Shown: positions 1 through 6,701, counted from the stretch's first letter. The stretch is DNA of 7,030 nt from Nitrososphaerota archaeon (GCA_005877345.1 VBPR01000201.1:1-7030); one strand, 5' to 3'. Made by a program: numbers and translations. Notes: generated by a model not told the origin, from the sequence alone.

Positions 1-522
1 TGCAGCAAATTTGTTATCTTCAGGTGGAATCACTTTACCAAAATGCTTTTTTAGAATATCAGGATATTTCTTTACAGCTGTATCGGTATCTGTAAATATG
101 ACTCCCTGTTTTTCCAAATCTTCTCTCAGATTATGATATACAACTTCTGATTCGTATTGAGCGCCAACTCCAGCCAAAAACTTCCTTTCTGCCTCTGGTA
201 TTCCTAGTTTTTCAAATGTGTTTCTCACAGAATCTGGAACATCATCCCAGCTTTTACTCTGCTTTTCAGAAGCCTTTGCATAATAGTAGATATTCTGAAA
301 ATCAATATGGGATAGATCACCACCCCAATTTGGCATTGGTTTGCTAAGAAAAACATCAAAAGATCGTAATCTAAATTCTCGCATCCATTCAGGTTCATCT
401 TTAAGTTTGCTAATTTCCTCGACTGTTCCCCTTGAAAGTCCTTTCTTACTTAAATATACGTATAGCTCAGTTGAATCCTTAAAGTCATACTTACTATAAT
501 CCATATTCACATTTGATGTCAT
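1..522 (-). CDS. sufB: Fe-S cluster assembly scaffold SufB, N-terminal part (runs off left edge)
   Basis: SufB is the core scaffold of the cytoplasmic SUF system. With SufC (ATPase) and SufD it assembles Fe-S clusters and passes them to apoproteins. The minus strand reads without a stop from ATG at 522 to base 1, giving 174 codons of a protein usually about 460-480 residues long, so only the N-terminal third is present. Family signatures are clear: DEPEWMREFRL at residues 42-52, the NIYYYAKAS segment at 77-85, SWDDVP at 91-96, GVGAQYESEVVYHN at 118-131 and GKVIPPEDNKFAA at the edge. The ATG at 522 lies about 27 bp from the centre of a TATA-like box, which fits a leaderless transcript. A second in-frame ATG at 504 (residue 7) is a weaker alternative. 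The gene is divergent from the tetrapyrrole operon; no sufC lies between them. Identity is very secure; the exact start is less so. Confidence 0.96.
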   Translation of the reverse strand, partial: MTSNVNMDYSKYDFKDSTELYVYLSKKGLSRGTVEEISKLKDEPEWMREFRLRSFDVFLSKPMPNWGGDLSHIDFQNIYYYAKASEKQSKSWDDVPDSVRNTFEKLGIPEAERKFLAGVGAQYESEVVYHNLREDLEKQGVIFTDTDTAVKKYPDILKKHFGKVIPPEDNKFAA

Positions 523-530
523 TATAAAAT

Positions 531-543
531 ATAACGACGTTAT
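531..543. promoter_or_regulatory. 13-bp palindrome, candidate operator in the sufB promoter
   Basis: The sequence ATAACG-A-CGTTAT is a perfect inverted repeat of two 6-base arms around one central base. It sits between the sufB TATA-like box (546-553) and the predicted transcription start near 522. A bound protein there would block polymerase recruitment or initiation. Its two CG steps stand out in very AT-rich surroundings. That it is an operator, and what would bind it, is inference; no regulator is encoded in the window. Confidence 0.4.
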
Positions 544-545
544 TG

Positions 546-553
546 TATTTATA
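546..553 (-). promoter_or_regulatory. TATA-like box for sufB
   Basis: On the minus strand these bases read TATAAATA, a good archaeal TATA element. Its centre is about 27 bp upstream of the sufB ATG at 522. Archaeal transcription normally begins about 25-27 bp from the TATA centre, so the predicted mRNA starts at or next to the start codon (leaderless). No Shine-Dalgarno sequence is seen before this ATG, which agrees. The position is a strong argument; the motif alone would be weak in AT-rich DNA. Confidence 0.6.
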
Positions 554-635
554 CTATATGATATTGTTTGAAGAGTTCAAGAATTAGTCAAGACCAAAGA
601 ATGATGATATTATTGGAAAAAATCATATGGAATGA

Positions 636-644
636 TTAAATAAA
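636..644 (+). promoter_or_regulatory. Weak TATA-like element for the tetrapyrrole operon
   Basis: The sequence TTAAATAAA is a plausible archaeal TATA element. It would place transcription start near 666, giving a leader of about 20 nt that contains the Shine-Dalgarno site at 675-679 before the TTG start at 687. It overlaps the right arm of a small inverted repeat (AATCAT at 621-626, ATGATT at 632-637). AT-rich DNA offers other candidates, so this is a best guess. Confidence 0.35.
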
Positions 645-674
645 GACATGAGTAACAAATTCATAATTCACATC

Positions 675-679
675 AGGTG
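675..679 (+). promoter_or_regulatory. Shine-Dalgarno site fixing the TTG start at 687
   Basis: AGGTG is complementary to the CACCT core at the archaeal 16S rRNA 3' end and ends 7 nt before the TTG at 687. The competing GTG at 693 would sit 13 nt away, which is too far. The site therefore supports TTG, and the resulting N-terminus (MIVDL) suits the family. Confidence 0.55.
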
Positions 680-686
680 TATTTAG

Positions 687-1358
687 TTGATAGTGGATCT
701 TAATGTTAGCCAAAAAAAAGCACTGGTAATAGGCGGAGGCACTGAAGGCTTACGTAAAGTACATGGTTTGTTAGATCAGGAATGCAATATAACCGTAATA
801 ACTAGCAGACTAAATAAGGAACTCAAAAAAATGAGTGATGATGGAAAACTAAGATTAATAAAAAAGAGAGTAAAGGACGTTTCAATTCTTGATGAATTCA
901 ATAATACTTTTTTAATTTTAGCTGCAACAGATGACAAAGAACTGAATAGAAAGCTAGTAGGAAAAGGCAGATCTATGGGTGCATTTGTATATGCATCTGA
1001 TGATCCAACTATAAGCGATTTCTCATATACATCATTGGTAAATATTGAAGGTTTAATACAAGTAGCTATTTCAACCTCTGGAAAAAGCCCAATAATGGCT
1101 AGAAAAATAAGAATGAAAATAGAAAGGATGCTACACAGGATTATCAATGATTCAGATATCAGCAACATCATTTTACAGGAATACGCGCGTAAGAGAGCAA
1201 AGCAAGAAATAGATACAGTGAAAGAGAGAAAAGAATTTTTATATTCATTAATAAAAGATAAAAATATCCAATATTTGATAAGATCAAATAAGCTTGAAGA
1301 AGCAAAAATGACTGCATTACACATATTAAAAAATTGGGAAAAAATGAGTAAAATATGA
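687..1358 (+). CDS. Precorrin-2 dehydrogenase / siroheme synthase N-domain-type protein (Met8/CysG-N family)
   Basis: The enzyme oxidises precorrin-2 to sirohydrochlorin with NAD+; some relatives also insert iron to make siroheme. The 223-residue protein starts with a Rossmann fold whose dinucleotide loop is IGGGTEGLRK (residues 15-24). LAATDD (79-83) and ASDDP (103-107) follow. Asp105 aligns with Asp104 of Escherichia coli CysG, the catalytic aspartate. VAISTSGKSPIMARKIR (126-142) is the family's dimerisation and active-site signature. Residues from about 150 form a charged helical C-terminal domain of usual length. There is no fused methyltransferase, unlike bacterial CysG; that activity is a separate gene at 5863-6666. 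The TTG start is preferred over GTG at 693 because of the AGGTG site. The stop overlaps the hemA start in ATGA. As first gene it opens the operon although its reaction is the last step. Chelatase activity cannot be judged from sequence. Confidence 0.9.
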   Translation: MIVDLNVSQKKALVIGGGTEGLRKVHGLLDQECNITVITSRLNKELKKMSDDGKLRLIKKRVKDVSILDEFNNTFLILAATDDKELNRKLVGKGRSMGAFVYASDDPTISDFSYTSLVNIEGLIQVAISTSGKSPIMARKIRMKIERMLHRIINDSDISNIILQEYARKRAKQEIDTVKERKEFLYSLIKDKNIQYLIRSNKLEEAKMTALHILKNWEKMSKI

Positions 1359-2629
1359 ATCTAGTAATTACTGATGAACTAAAACTATTGAATGTGAGAA
1401 TAACTCACAAGAAAGCTCCAATTCACGTTCTTGAAAAATTTACGTTCAAGGATATTGCCAAAGCATATCGAACATTTTTGACCAGTGGTGATATAAGAGA
1501 ATGTGTTATTCTACAAACATGTAATAGAGTAGAGATCTTTCTAGCCTTAGATAAAATGGATGTCGAAAAGATCTTTGAGATTTGGAGAAAAATTACTGAA
1601 AACAGAGATTTGTCATTTGAACTTGCTGAAATTGATCAAGATAAAGGAGCAATTAATCATCTCCTTAGATTGACATCAGGACTTGAGTCACTAGTAGTTG
1701 GAGAAGATCAAATTTTGGGTCAGGTTAAAAGGGCATTTGAATATTCTCGTCAGAATTGCTATGTTGATTCCTTTATTCCTATAATCTTTGATCACGCTAT
1801 AAAAGTTGGAAGTAGAATTAGAACTAATACTGGTTTGAATAAAGGAAGCCTATCAATAGGCTCAATGGCAGTTAATTTGGCTGAAGAATATTTTGATGAT
1901 TTCCAGAGTAAAAAAGTACTGCTAATTGGAACTGGTGAGGGAGCAACGCTTGTTGCAAAATCACTCAAGAAGAGGCAAGTGAACTTTGATGTTGCAAGCA
2001 GGACTTTTGAACGAGCAAAGTCTTTTTGCATTGCAGTTGGTGGAAGTCCAGTAATGTTTGAAGATGCTATTCGTAATCTTGAGAACACAGATATCATTTT
2101 TGTTTCGACAACCGCACCATACTATCTAATTACCTACGATAGAATTTTTAATCGTAATAAGAAAAATGCCGGAATGATGATATTTGACCTTTCCAACCCT
2201 AGAACTGTAGACGACAAGATTGCAACAATTTCAGGCATAAAATTAGTGAATATAGATCAGATCGCTGAAATAGTAGACAGAAATTTGAAGCGTAGACATG
2301 AAGAGATCAGAATGGCAGAAAAAATGATACAGGGTGGAATGCAATCCATGGATCTGCTATTTAGAAAGATTAAAGCAGAACCATTTGTGGTATCAATATT
2401 CAAAATAGTAGATGAAGTGAGAAATAGAGAATTATCAAAAGCTGCTAGGAAGCTTGGTATCAAGAAAGGAATGAAGGAATTTGAGATAATGGAACAGTTC
2501 TCTTACGCAATTGTCGAAGGCATATTATCGACACCTATGAATAATTTCAGAAAAGAAATTGGAAACACAGAAAAAAATGAAGATGTGCTGAATATCGTAT
2601 CAAGGATATTTAATTATGAACCTCAATGA
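1355..2629 (+). CDS. hemA: Glutamyl-tRNA reductase
   Basis: HemA reduces glutamyl-tRNA(Glu) to glutamate-1-semialdehyde with NADPH; this is the committed step of the C5 route. The 424-residue length is normal. The catalytic domain carries ITHKKAP (16-22), the nucleophilic Cys56 in QTCNRVEIF (54-62) and the signature GLESLVVGEDQILGQ (109-123). The NADPH domain has IGTGEGA (191-197); many bacterial enzymes have GEM where this has GEG. ASRTFERA (214-221) and DLSNPR (278-283) follow. A long spinal helix from about 300 leads to the C-terminal dimerisation domain (about 345-424). The ATG at 1355 overlaps the previous TGA in ATGA, and no clear Shine-Dalgarno site precedes it, so translation is probably coupled. 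The 3' end overlaps hemB by 14 nt. In other organisms this enzyme is the main control point through heme feedback; nothing in the sequence shows that here. Confidence 0.97.
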   Translation: MNLVITDELKLLNVRITHKKAPIHVLEKFTFKDIAKAYRTFLTSGDIRECVILQTCNRVEIFLALDKMDVEKIFEIWRKITENRDLSFELAEIDQDKGAINHLLRLTSGLESLVVGEDQILGQVKRAFEYSRQNCYVDSFIPIIFDHAIKVGSRIRTNTGLNKGSLSIGSMAVNLAEEYFDDFQSKKVLLIGTGEGATLVAKSLKKRQVNFDVASRTFERAKSFCIAVGGSPVMFEDAIRNLENTDIIFVSTTAPYYLITYDRIFNRNKKNAGMMIFDLSNPRTVDDKIATISGIKLVNIDQIAEIVDRNLKRRHEEIRMAEKMIQGGMQSMDLLFRKIKAEPFVVSIFKIVDEVRNRELSKAARKLGIKKGMKEFEIMEQFSYAIVEGILSTPMNNFRKEIGNTEKNEDVLNIVSRIFNYEPQ

Positions 2630-3623
2630 GGAATTTGAGTTCAATGGATTTCCAAAAGTAAGGTTAAGAAGATTAAGACGGACGCCAGCCATAAGGGACT
2701 TGTTGCAGGAAACAAGATTATCTGTCAGAGATCTGGTGAGTCCTGTTTTTGTTCAAGAAGGAATTGACGAACCTAAAGAAATAGAGATGATGCCCGGAAT
2801 CTTCAGGATCCCCTTAGTAAATCTAGTCAAAAATATTCAAGAGTTATATGATTTGGGCGTAAAAACATTTTTGATTTTTGGTATTCCAAAATCGAAAAAT
2901 GACAGAGCAACTAGTGCCTATCGTAATGATGGTATAGTCCAAAAATCTGTTAATACACTAAAGAAAAATTTTGGCGAAAAAATAGTAACGGTGACTGATG
3001 TATGCTTGTGTCAATACACATCGCATGGTCACTGCGCGATTATTAAAAACAATGTTGCAAATAATGATGAAAGTTTAAAAGTACTAGAACGGATTGCGAC
3101 AAGTCATGCCGAAGCAGGAACCGATTTTGTGGCTCCCTCCGCGATGATGGATGGTCAAGTAAAAAATATTAGAAAAGCATTAGACAATAGTAATTTCAAT
3201 AATGTGGGTATAATTGGATATTCGGCAAAATTATCGTCAAATCTTTACACACCATTTAGAGATGCATCTCACTCCACCCCTGAATTCGGAGATAGGAAAT
3301 CTTATCAAATGCCATTCCATAACACGAATGAAGCATTACATGAGATAATGCTGGATATTAAAGAAGGATCAGATATCATAATGATAAAACCAGCATTACC
3401 TTATCTTGACTTAATTTACAAAACCAGACAAACTACCTTATTACCAGTGTGTGCCTACAGCGTTTCTGGTGAGTATTCTATTGTGAAGGCAGGCGCGCAA
3501 GAAGGATGGATTAATGAAGATGAAGTAGTAATGGAGTTTACAACGTGTATAAAAAGAGCAGGAGCTGACATCATAATAACATATCATACAAAGAAAATTG
3601 CAGAAATATTAAACAGCTGCTAA
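2616..3623 (+). CDS. hemB: Delta-aminolevulinic acid dehydratase (porphobilinogen synthase)
   Basis: HemB condenses two 5-aminolevulinate molecules into porphobilinogen in the cytoplasm. The 335-residue protein is a full-length TIM-barrel enzyme. RLRRLRRTPAIRDL (16-29) is the N-terminal arm and VSPVFVQEGI (41-50) the first barrel strand. The active-site zinc ligands are Cys130, Cys132 and Cys140 in DVCLCQYTSHGHC, so this is the zinc-dependent type, not the aspartate-rich magnesium type. The two Schiff-base lysines are Lys205 (GYSAKLSSNLYTPFRDA) and Lys258 (MIKPALPYLD), followed by YSVSGEY (281-287). After YQM (230-232) the sequence is PFHN where many prokaryotic homologues have DPAN; metazoan enzymes also have proline there. 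The ATG lies inside the hemA end (14-nt overlap), 9 nt after AAGGA at 2602-2606, and MNLNEEFEF forms a short ordinary N-terminal extension. Confidence 0.97.
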   Translation: MNLNEEFEFNGFPKVRLRRLRRTPAIRDLLQETRLSVRDLVSPVFVQEGIDEPKEIEMMPGIFRIPLVNLVKNIQELYDLGVKTFLIFGIPKSKNDRATSAYRNDGIVQKSVNTLKKNFGEKIVTVTDVCLCQYTSHGHCAIIKNNVANNDESLKVLERIATSHAEAGTDFVAPSAMMDGQVKNIRKALDNSNFNNVGIIGYSAKLSSNLYTPFRDASHSTPEFGDRKSYQMPFHNTNEALHEIMLDIKEGSDIIMIKPALPYLDLIYKTRQTTLLPVCAYSVSGEYSIVKAGAQEGWINEDEVVMEFTTCIKRAGADIIITYHTKKIAEILNSC

Positions 3624-3631
3624 AGATACAA

Positions 3632-3637
3632 TTATAA
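3632..3637 (+). promoter_or_regulatory. TATA-like element, possible internal promoter before hemL
   Basis: TTATAA lies in the 40-bp gap between hemB and hemL, its centre about 29 bp before the hemL TTG. That spacing would start a transcript near 3661, essentially leaderless, and no Shine-Dalgarno site precedes this TTG. The match is short and the DNA AT-rich, so it may be coincidence, with hemL simply read through from hemB. Confidence 0.25.
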
Positions 3638-3663
3638 CAGTTACAAAGTCATGATATCAATGT

Positions 3664-4935
3664 TTGTCGTCTTCTCTTTTTGAAAGGGCAAAAGAAATAA
3701 TTCCTGGCGGTGTGAATAGTCCCGTTCGTTTCTATGAACCATATCCTTTTTTCGCCTCTTATAGTAAAGGTGCAAAAATTATTACAGTAGACAACGATAC
3801 ACTGATCGATTATTGCCTTGGGTATGGTGCGGTCATATTAGGGCATGCGTTTTCTGATGTTATAAAGGTTGTAAAAACACAACTGGACAAGGGTAACATT
3901 TTCTGTGTTCCTACTGAAAACGAGATCAGATTAGCTGAATTAATTATTGGAATGATCCCTAATATAGAAATGGTAAGACTAATGAACACAGGATCAGAAG
4001 CAACTATGCATTCTATAAGATTAGCAAGAGCTTTTACAAAGAAAAAAAAAGTTGTTAAATTTGATGGATGTTATCATGGTGCATATGATTATGTTTTGGT
4101 TAATCCAGGCTCAAGCGCTTCAACGTCGACCTATGACGGCAATTTGATAGAATCAATGGAACAAACTTTGTTATTGCCATACAATGACGTTAGTGCACTT
4201 GAAAATCTAGTACAACGCAACAATGATATTGCATGCATTATGGTAGAACCGGTTTTAGCAAATATGGGACTCATAATTCCAGAGCAGGATTACCTCAATA
4301 AATTAAGAAGAATAAGTGAAAGAGAGGGGATTGTACTTATTTTTGATGAAGTTGTAACTGGATTTAGACTATCGCCAGGGGGTGCTTCAGAATATTTTGG
4401 TGTCGTACCGGACATTATGACACTTGCAAAATCAATTGCCAACGGGTTTCCGCTTTCAGCCATAGCAGGCAAAAAGAAGATAATGGAATTGTTATCACCA
4501 AAAGGAACAGTATTTCAAGGAAGTACATATGCAGGTAATCCAATTTCTGTTACCGCTGGAGTTGCAACATTGGAAAAATTAAGAGAGGTGAAGAATGATT
4601 TATATCCAAAGCTTTCTCGGTTTTCTGATACAATATCAGACGGAATTAAGGATCACATAAAAGATCTAAAAATTAAGGCCAGCATCAATAACATCTCGTC
4701 AATGTTCCAACTTTATTTTACAGATGAGGAAATAAAAGATGCATCTAATGTAAGAAAATCAAATAAATTACTTTACAAGAGATTATTCACTGAACTCCTA
4801 AAATCTGGTATATTCATCCCTCCATCGCAATTTGAGACTTGTTTCATATCATATTCACACGATGATGATGACATAGACAAGACTATTGAAGCGTTTGCAA
4901 AAGCCTTGAGAAAAGTGAATGACAATGAACAGTAG
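3664..4935 (+). CDS. hemL: Glutamate-1-semialdehyde 2,1-aminomutase
   Basis: HemL converts glutamate-1-semialdehyde to 5-aminolevulinate using pyridoxal phosphate or pyridoxamine phosphate, and normally acts as a dimer beside HemA. The 423 residues match the family. LFERAKEIIPGGVNSPVRFY (5-24) is the diagnostic N-terminus. NTGSEATMHSIRLAR (108-122) binds the cofactor phosphate region, and FDGCYHGAYDYVLV (133-146) is typical of the aminomutase. IFDEVVTGFR (226-235) holds Asp228, which contacts the cofactor ring nitrogen. Lys256 in LAKSIANGFP is the Schiff-base lysine, and STYAGNP (287-293) follows. Around Lys256 the wording differs from the bacterial GKIIGGGxPVGA, but the N-terminal signature and the operon keep it an aminomutase rather than a general class III aminotransferase. 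TTG at 3664 is the only usable start, because an in-frame TGA lies at 3652-3654. The 3' end overlaps hemC by 17 nt. Confidence 0.95.
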   Translation: MSSSLFERAKEIIPGGVNSPVRFYEPYPFFASYSKGAKIITVDNDTLIDYCLGYGAVILGHAFSDVIKVVKTQLDKGNIFCVPTENEIRLAELIIGMIPNIEMVRLMNTGSEATMHSIRLARAFTKKKKVVKFDGCYHGAYDYVLVNPGSSASTSTYDGNLIESMEQTLLLPYNDVSALENLVQRNNDIACIMVEPVLANMGLIIPEQDYLNKLRRISEREGIVLIFDEVVTGFRLSPGGASEYFGVVPDIMTLAKSIANGFPLSAIAGKKKIMELLSPKGTVFQGSTYAGNPISVTAGVATLEKLREVKNDLYPKLSRFSDTISDGIKDHIKDLKIKASINNISSMFQLYFTDEEIKDASNVRKSNKLLYKRLFTELLKSGIFIPPSQFETCFISYSHDDDDIDKTIEAFAKALRKVNDNEQ

Positions 4936-5881
4936 TTATAGGGTAGCTACACGTGGAAGTAAATTAGCCATAATACAGACTGAAATTTTGACCCGTAATT
5001 TACGCAAGTTAGATTCATCTCTGAAATGTGATATTATTAAAATAAAATCGAGTGGTGATATCAATAAGAACAAGTTACTTTTTTCGGTGAACGAAAAGGG
5101 AGTTTTTGAAAAGGAAGTTGACAGAGCAGTATTAGAAGAGAGGGCAGACTTCGCAGTTCATAGCATTAAAGATATTCCAACTGAGCTTGATGATGAATTA
5201 ATTATAGCGTCAATATTAAAGCGAGAAAGTCCAAACGATGTATTAATTGGAAAATCAAAATTAAATCTTGAACAATTAGAGCCTAATTCCTATGTCGGTA
5301 CTAGCAGTTTAAGAAGAGCAGTTCAAATAAAGAGGAAGAATCCAAATGTAAAAGTGATTCCAATTAGAGGTAATGTTGAAAGTCGTGTAAGAAAATGTAT
5401 TAATGGACATTTTGATGCACTCGTTCTGGCAGAAGCTGGATTAAGAAGACTTGACATGAGTGACTTAATCGTTCAGAGGTTTAATTGTCTTGATTTTATT
5501 CCTGCTCCGGGACAAGGAGCCATAGGAATTGTATGCAGAAAAGATAACAAAAAAATACTCAGCATTTTACAAACAATTGAAGACAGACCAACACGATTTG
5601 CCATAAATGCCGAGAGGTCGTTGATACGTCACTTAAATGCAGGGTGCCGATTTCCTGTTGGTGCGATAGCAATACCTAATCTAGGAACAAAAAGAATTGT
5701 GTTACATGCTTCTGTCTTTTCTGCTGATGGTTCGCAATCAATAAATGTGAAAAAATCCGATGTCATAACAAACTCATCACATATTGGAAGGGAATTGGCT
5801 AATGATTTACTCGCAAGGGGAGCAGCAGATTTTGCTAAGGAATGGAGACATGCTCTAGAAAAATGGAACAGCCAAAAGTGA
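4919..5881 (+). CDS. hemC: Porphobilinogen deaminase (hydroxymethylbilane synthase)
   Basis: HemC polymerises four porphobilinogens into the linear hydroxymethylbilane, using a dipyrromethane cofactor it builds on itself. At 320 residues it is the usual length. VATRGSKLAIIQTE (9-22) opens domain 1. HSIKDIPTE (81-89) contains catalytic Asp85, equivalent to Asp84 of Escherichia coli. GTSSLRRAVQI (127-137) and IRGNVESRV (149-157) supply substrate-binding arginines. IPAPGQGAIGI (194-204) is a signature loop. Cys243 in LNAGCRFPVGA is the cofactor attachment site, beginning the C-terminal domain. ATG at 4919 overlaps the hemL end by 17 nt. An in-frame ATG at 4925 (residue 3) is nearly as likely: GTGA at 4915-4918 lies 6 nt before it but abuts 4919. 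The product goes directly to HemD, encoded two genes downstream. Confidence 0.97.
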   Translation: MTMNSSYRVATRGSKLAIIQTEILTRNLRKLDSSLKCDIIKIKSSGDINKNKLLFSVNEKGVFEKEVDRAVLEERADFAVHSIKDIPTELDDELIIASILKRESPNDVLIGKSKLNLEQLEPNSYVGTSSLRRAVQIKRKNPNVKVIPIRGNVESRVRKCINGHFDALVLAEAGLRRLDMSDLIVQRFNCLDFIPAPGQGAIGIVCRKDNKKILSILQTIEDRPTRFAINAERSLIRHLNAGCRFPVGAIAIPNLGTKRIVLHASVFSADGSQSINVKKSDVITNSSHIGRELANDLLARGAADFAKEWRHALEKWNSQK

Positions 5882-6666
5882 AACCAAAAGGGAAAGTGTA
5901 TATCTGCGGTGCAGGACCTGCAGACCCGGATTTGTTAACCCTGAAAGCTTCCAAACTATTATCATTATGCGACGTAATTCTTTACGACAGATTAGTAAAT
6001 AAAAGAATTCTTAGAATGGCTTCACAACGTTCAAAAAAAGTATTTGTTGGTAGAGAATCCGGTGATCCAACTACCAATCAAAGCATCACGAATGAACTGA
6101 TGTTGAAATATGCAGGTGATGGGAAGAAAATATTGAGATTAAAGGGAGGTGATCCATTTATTTTTGGACGCGGTGGTGAAGAGGCTGAATTTCTAACCTC
6201 AAAGAATATAAAATATGAAATAGTGCCTGGAGTGTCTTCTCTAAATGGTGCGGCAGTATACGCAGGTATACCGTTAACGCACAGGGATTATTCCTCCTCT
6301 GTAGTCATATTAACAGGACATGATTCAGCTGATAAAAAAAATTCCTCCATAAGATGGGACGCAGTAACTAAAGCTGCAGATACAATAGTGTTTTTCATGG
6401 GCTTGGAACAGCTACGATACATTACCAAAAAACTGATAAGCTCAGGGTTGAACAATAAGACCAAAATTGCAATTATTGAAAATGCCACATCAATTAAACA
6501 AAGAGTAATAACGGGAAATTTGGATAATATTGAAAAGAAAGTTAAACAGAAAAAAGTTCAAACTCCTTCCATTATCATTGTAGGAAATGTAGTTGGGATT
6601 CAAAAGAAAATAGAATGGTTTAATTCAAACCACCAGTCGTCAAAAAGTATTAATCTCCTAAAATAG
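5863..6666 (+). CDS. cobA: Uroporphyrinogen-III C-methyltransferase (SUMT, CobA type)
   Basis: SUMT uses two S-adenosylmethionines to methylate uroporphyrinogen III at C2 and C7, giving precorrin-2 and committing flux to siroheme, cobalamin or Ahb-type heme. From ATG 5863 the protein has 267 residues, normal for a stand-alone enzyme. VYICGAGPADPDLLTLKA (12-29) is the first signature, with alanine at a place usually glycine. LRLKGGDPFIFGRGGEE (91-107) is the SAM-loop signature, followed by VPGVSS (121-126), AGIPLTHRDY (134-143), ENATSIKQRVITG (206-218) and VGNVV (240-244). There are three possible starts. ATG 5842 overlaps hemC by 40 nt, and the AAGGA before it touches the codon. ATG 5863 overlaps by 19 nt, like the hemA/hemB and hemL/hemC junctions. 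GTG 5878 gives a GTGA junction. No Shine-Dalgarno site decides; 5863 is chosen by overlap size and N-terminal length. Function is secure. Confidence 0.95.
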   Translation: MEQPKVKPKGKVYICGAGPADPDLLTLKASKLLSLCDVILYDRLVNKRILRMASQRSKKVFVGRESGDPTTNQSITNELMLKYAGDGKKILRLKGGDPFIFGRGGEEAEFLTSKNIKYEIVPGVSSLNGAAVYAGIPLTHRDYSSSVVILTGHDSADKKNSSIRWDAVTKAADTIVFFMGLEQLRYITKKLISSGLNNKTKIAIIENATSIKQRVITGNLDNIEKKVKQKKVQTPSIIIVGNVVGIQKKIEWFNSNHQSSKSINLLK

Positions 6667-6687
6667 TAATCCTAATGCTTTTATGAG

Positions 6688-6692
6688 AAGGA
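6688..6692 (+). promoter_or_regulatory. Shine-Dalgarno-like site before hemD
   Basis: AAGGA ends 9 nt before the TTG at 6702, the same core and spacing as the AAGGA before hemB (2602-2606). It favours TTG 6702 over the in-frame TTG at 6708, which would be 15 nt away. The match to the ribosomal anti-Shine-Dalgarno is short. Confidence 0.4.
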
Positions 6693-6701
6693 ACTCTTAT
6701 T

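Noticed and set aside
558..611. Two direct copies of ATGATATT in the divergent spacer (558-565 and 604-611)
   Set aside because: Eight bases of A/T-rich sequence recur easily by chance here, and the copies have no consistent position relative to either promoter.
776..1324. Long minus-strand open frame of 182 codons opposite the precorrin-2 dehydrogenase gene
   Set aside because: The translation is a serine-, leucine- and phenylalanine-rich mirror of an AT-rich coding strand with no family signature, and the plus-strand protein is clearly real.
1792..2463. Two minus-strand open frames opposite hemA
   Set aside because: Both lie inside a fully conserved glutamyl-tRNA reductase, lack recognisable motifs and have no promoter or ribosome site.
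3660..3683. ATG at 3660 as the hemL start
   Set aside because: It is in another frame and meets TGA after seven codons; the conserved HemL N-terminus is only in the frame of TTG 3664.
4042..4050. Run of nine A residues in hemL, a possible slippage or sequencing-error site
   Set aside because: The frame continues correctly through it into conserved HemL sequence (KKKK then FDGCYHG), so there is no frameshift to explain.
4290..4472. Minus-strand open frame inside hemL
   Set aside because: Short antisense of the conserved active-site region; explained by the codon pattern of hemL.
6288..6488. Minus-strand open frame inside the SUMT gene
   Set aside because: Antisense shadow with no motif; the plus-strand gene is conserved throughout.
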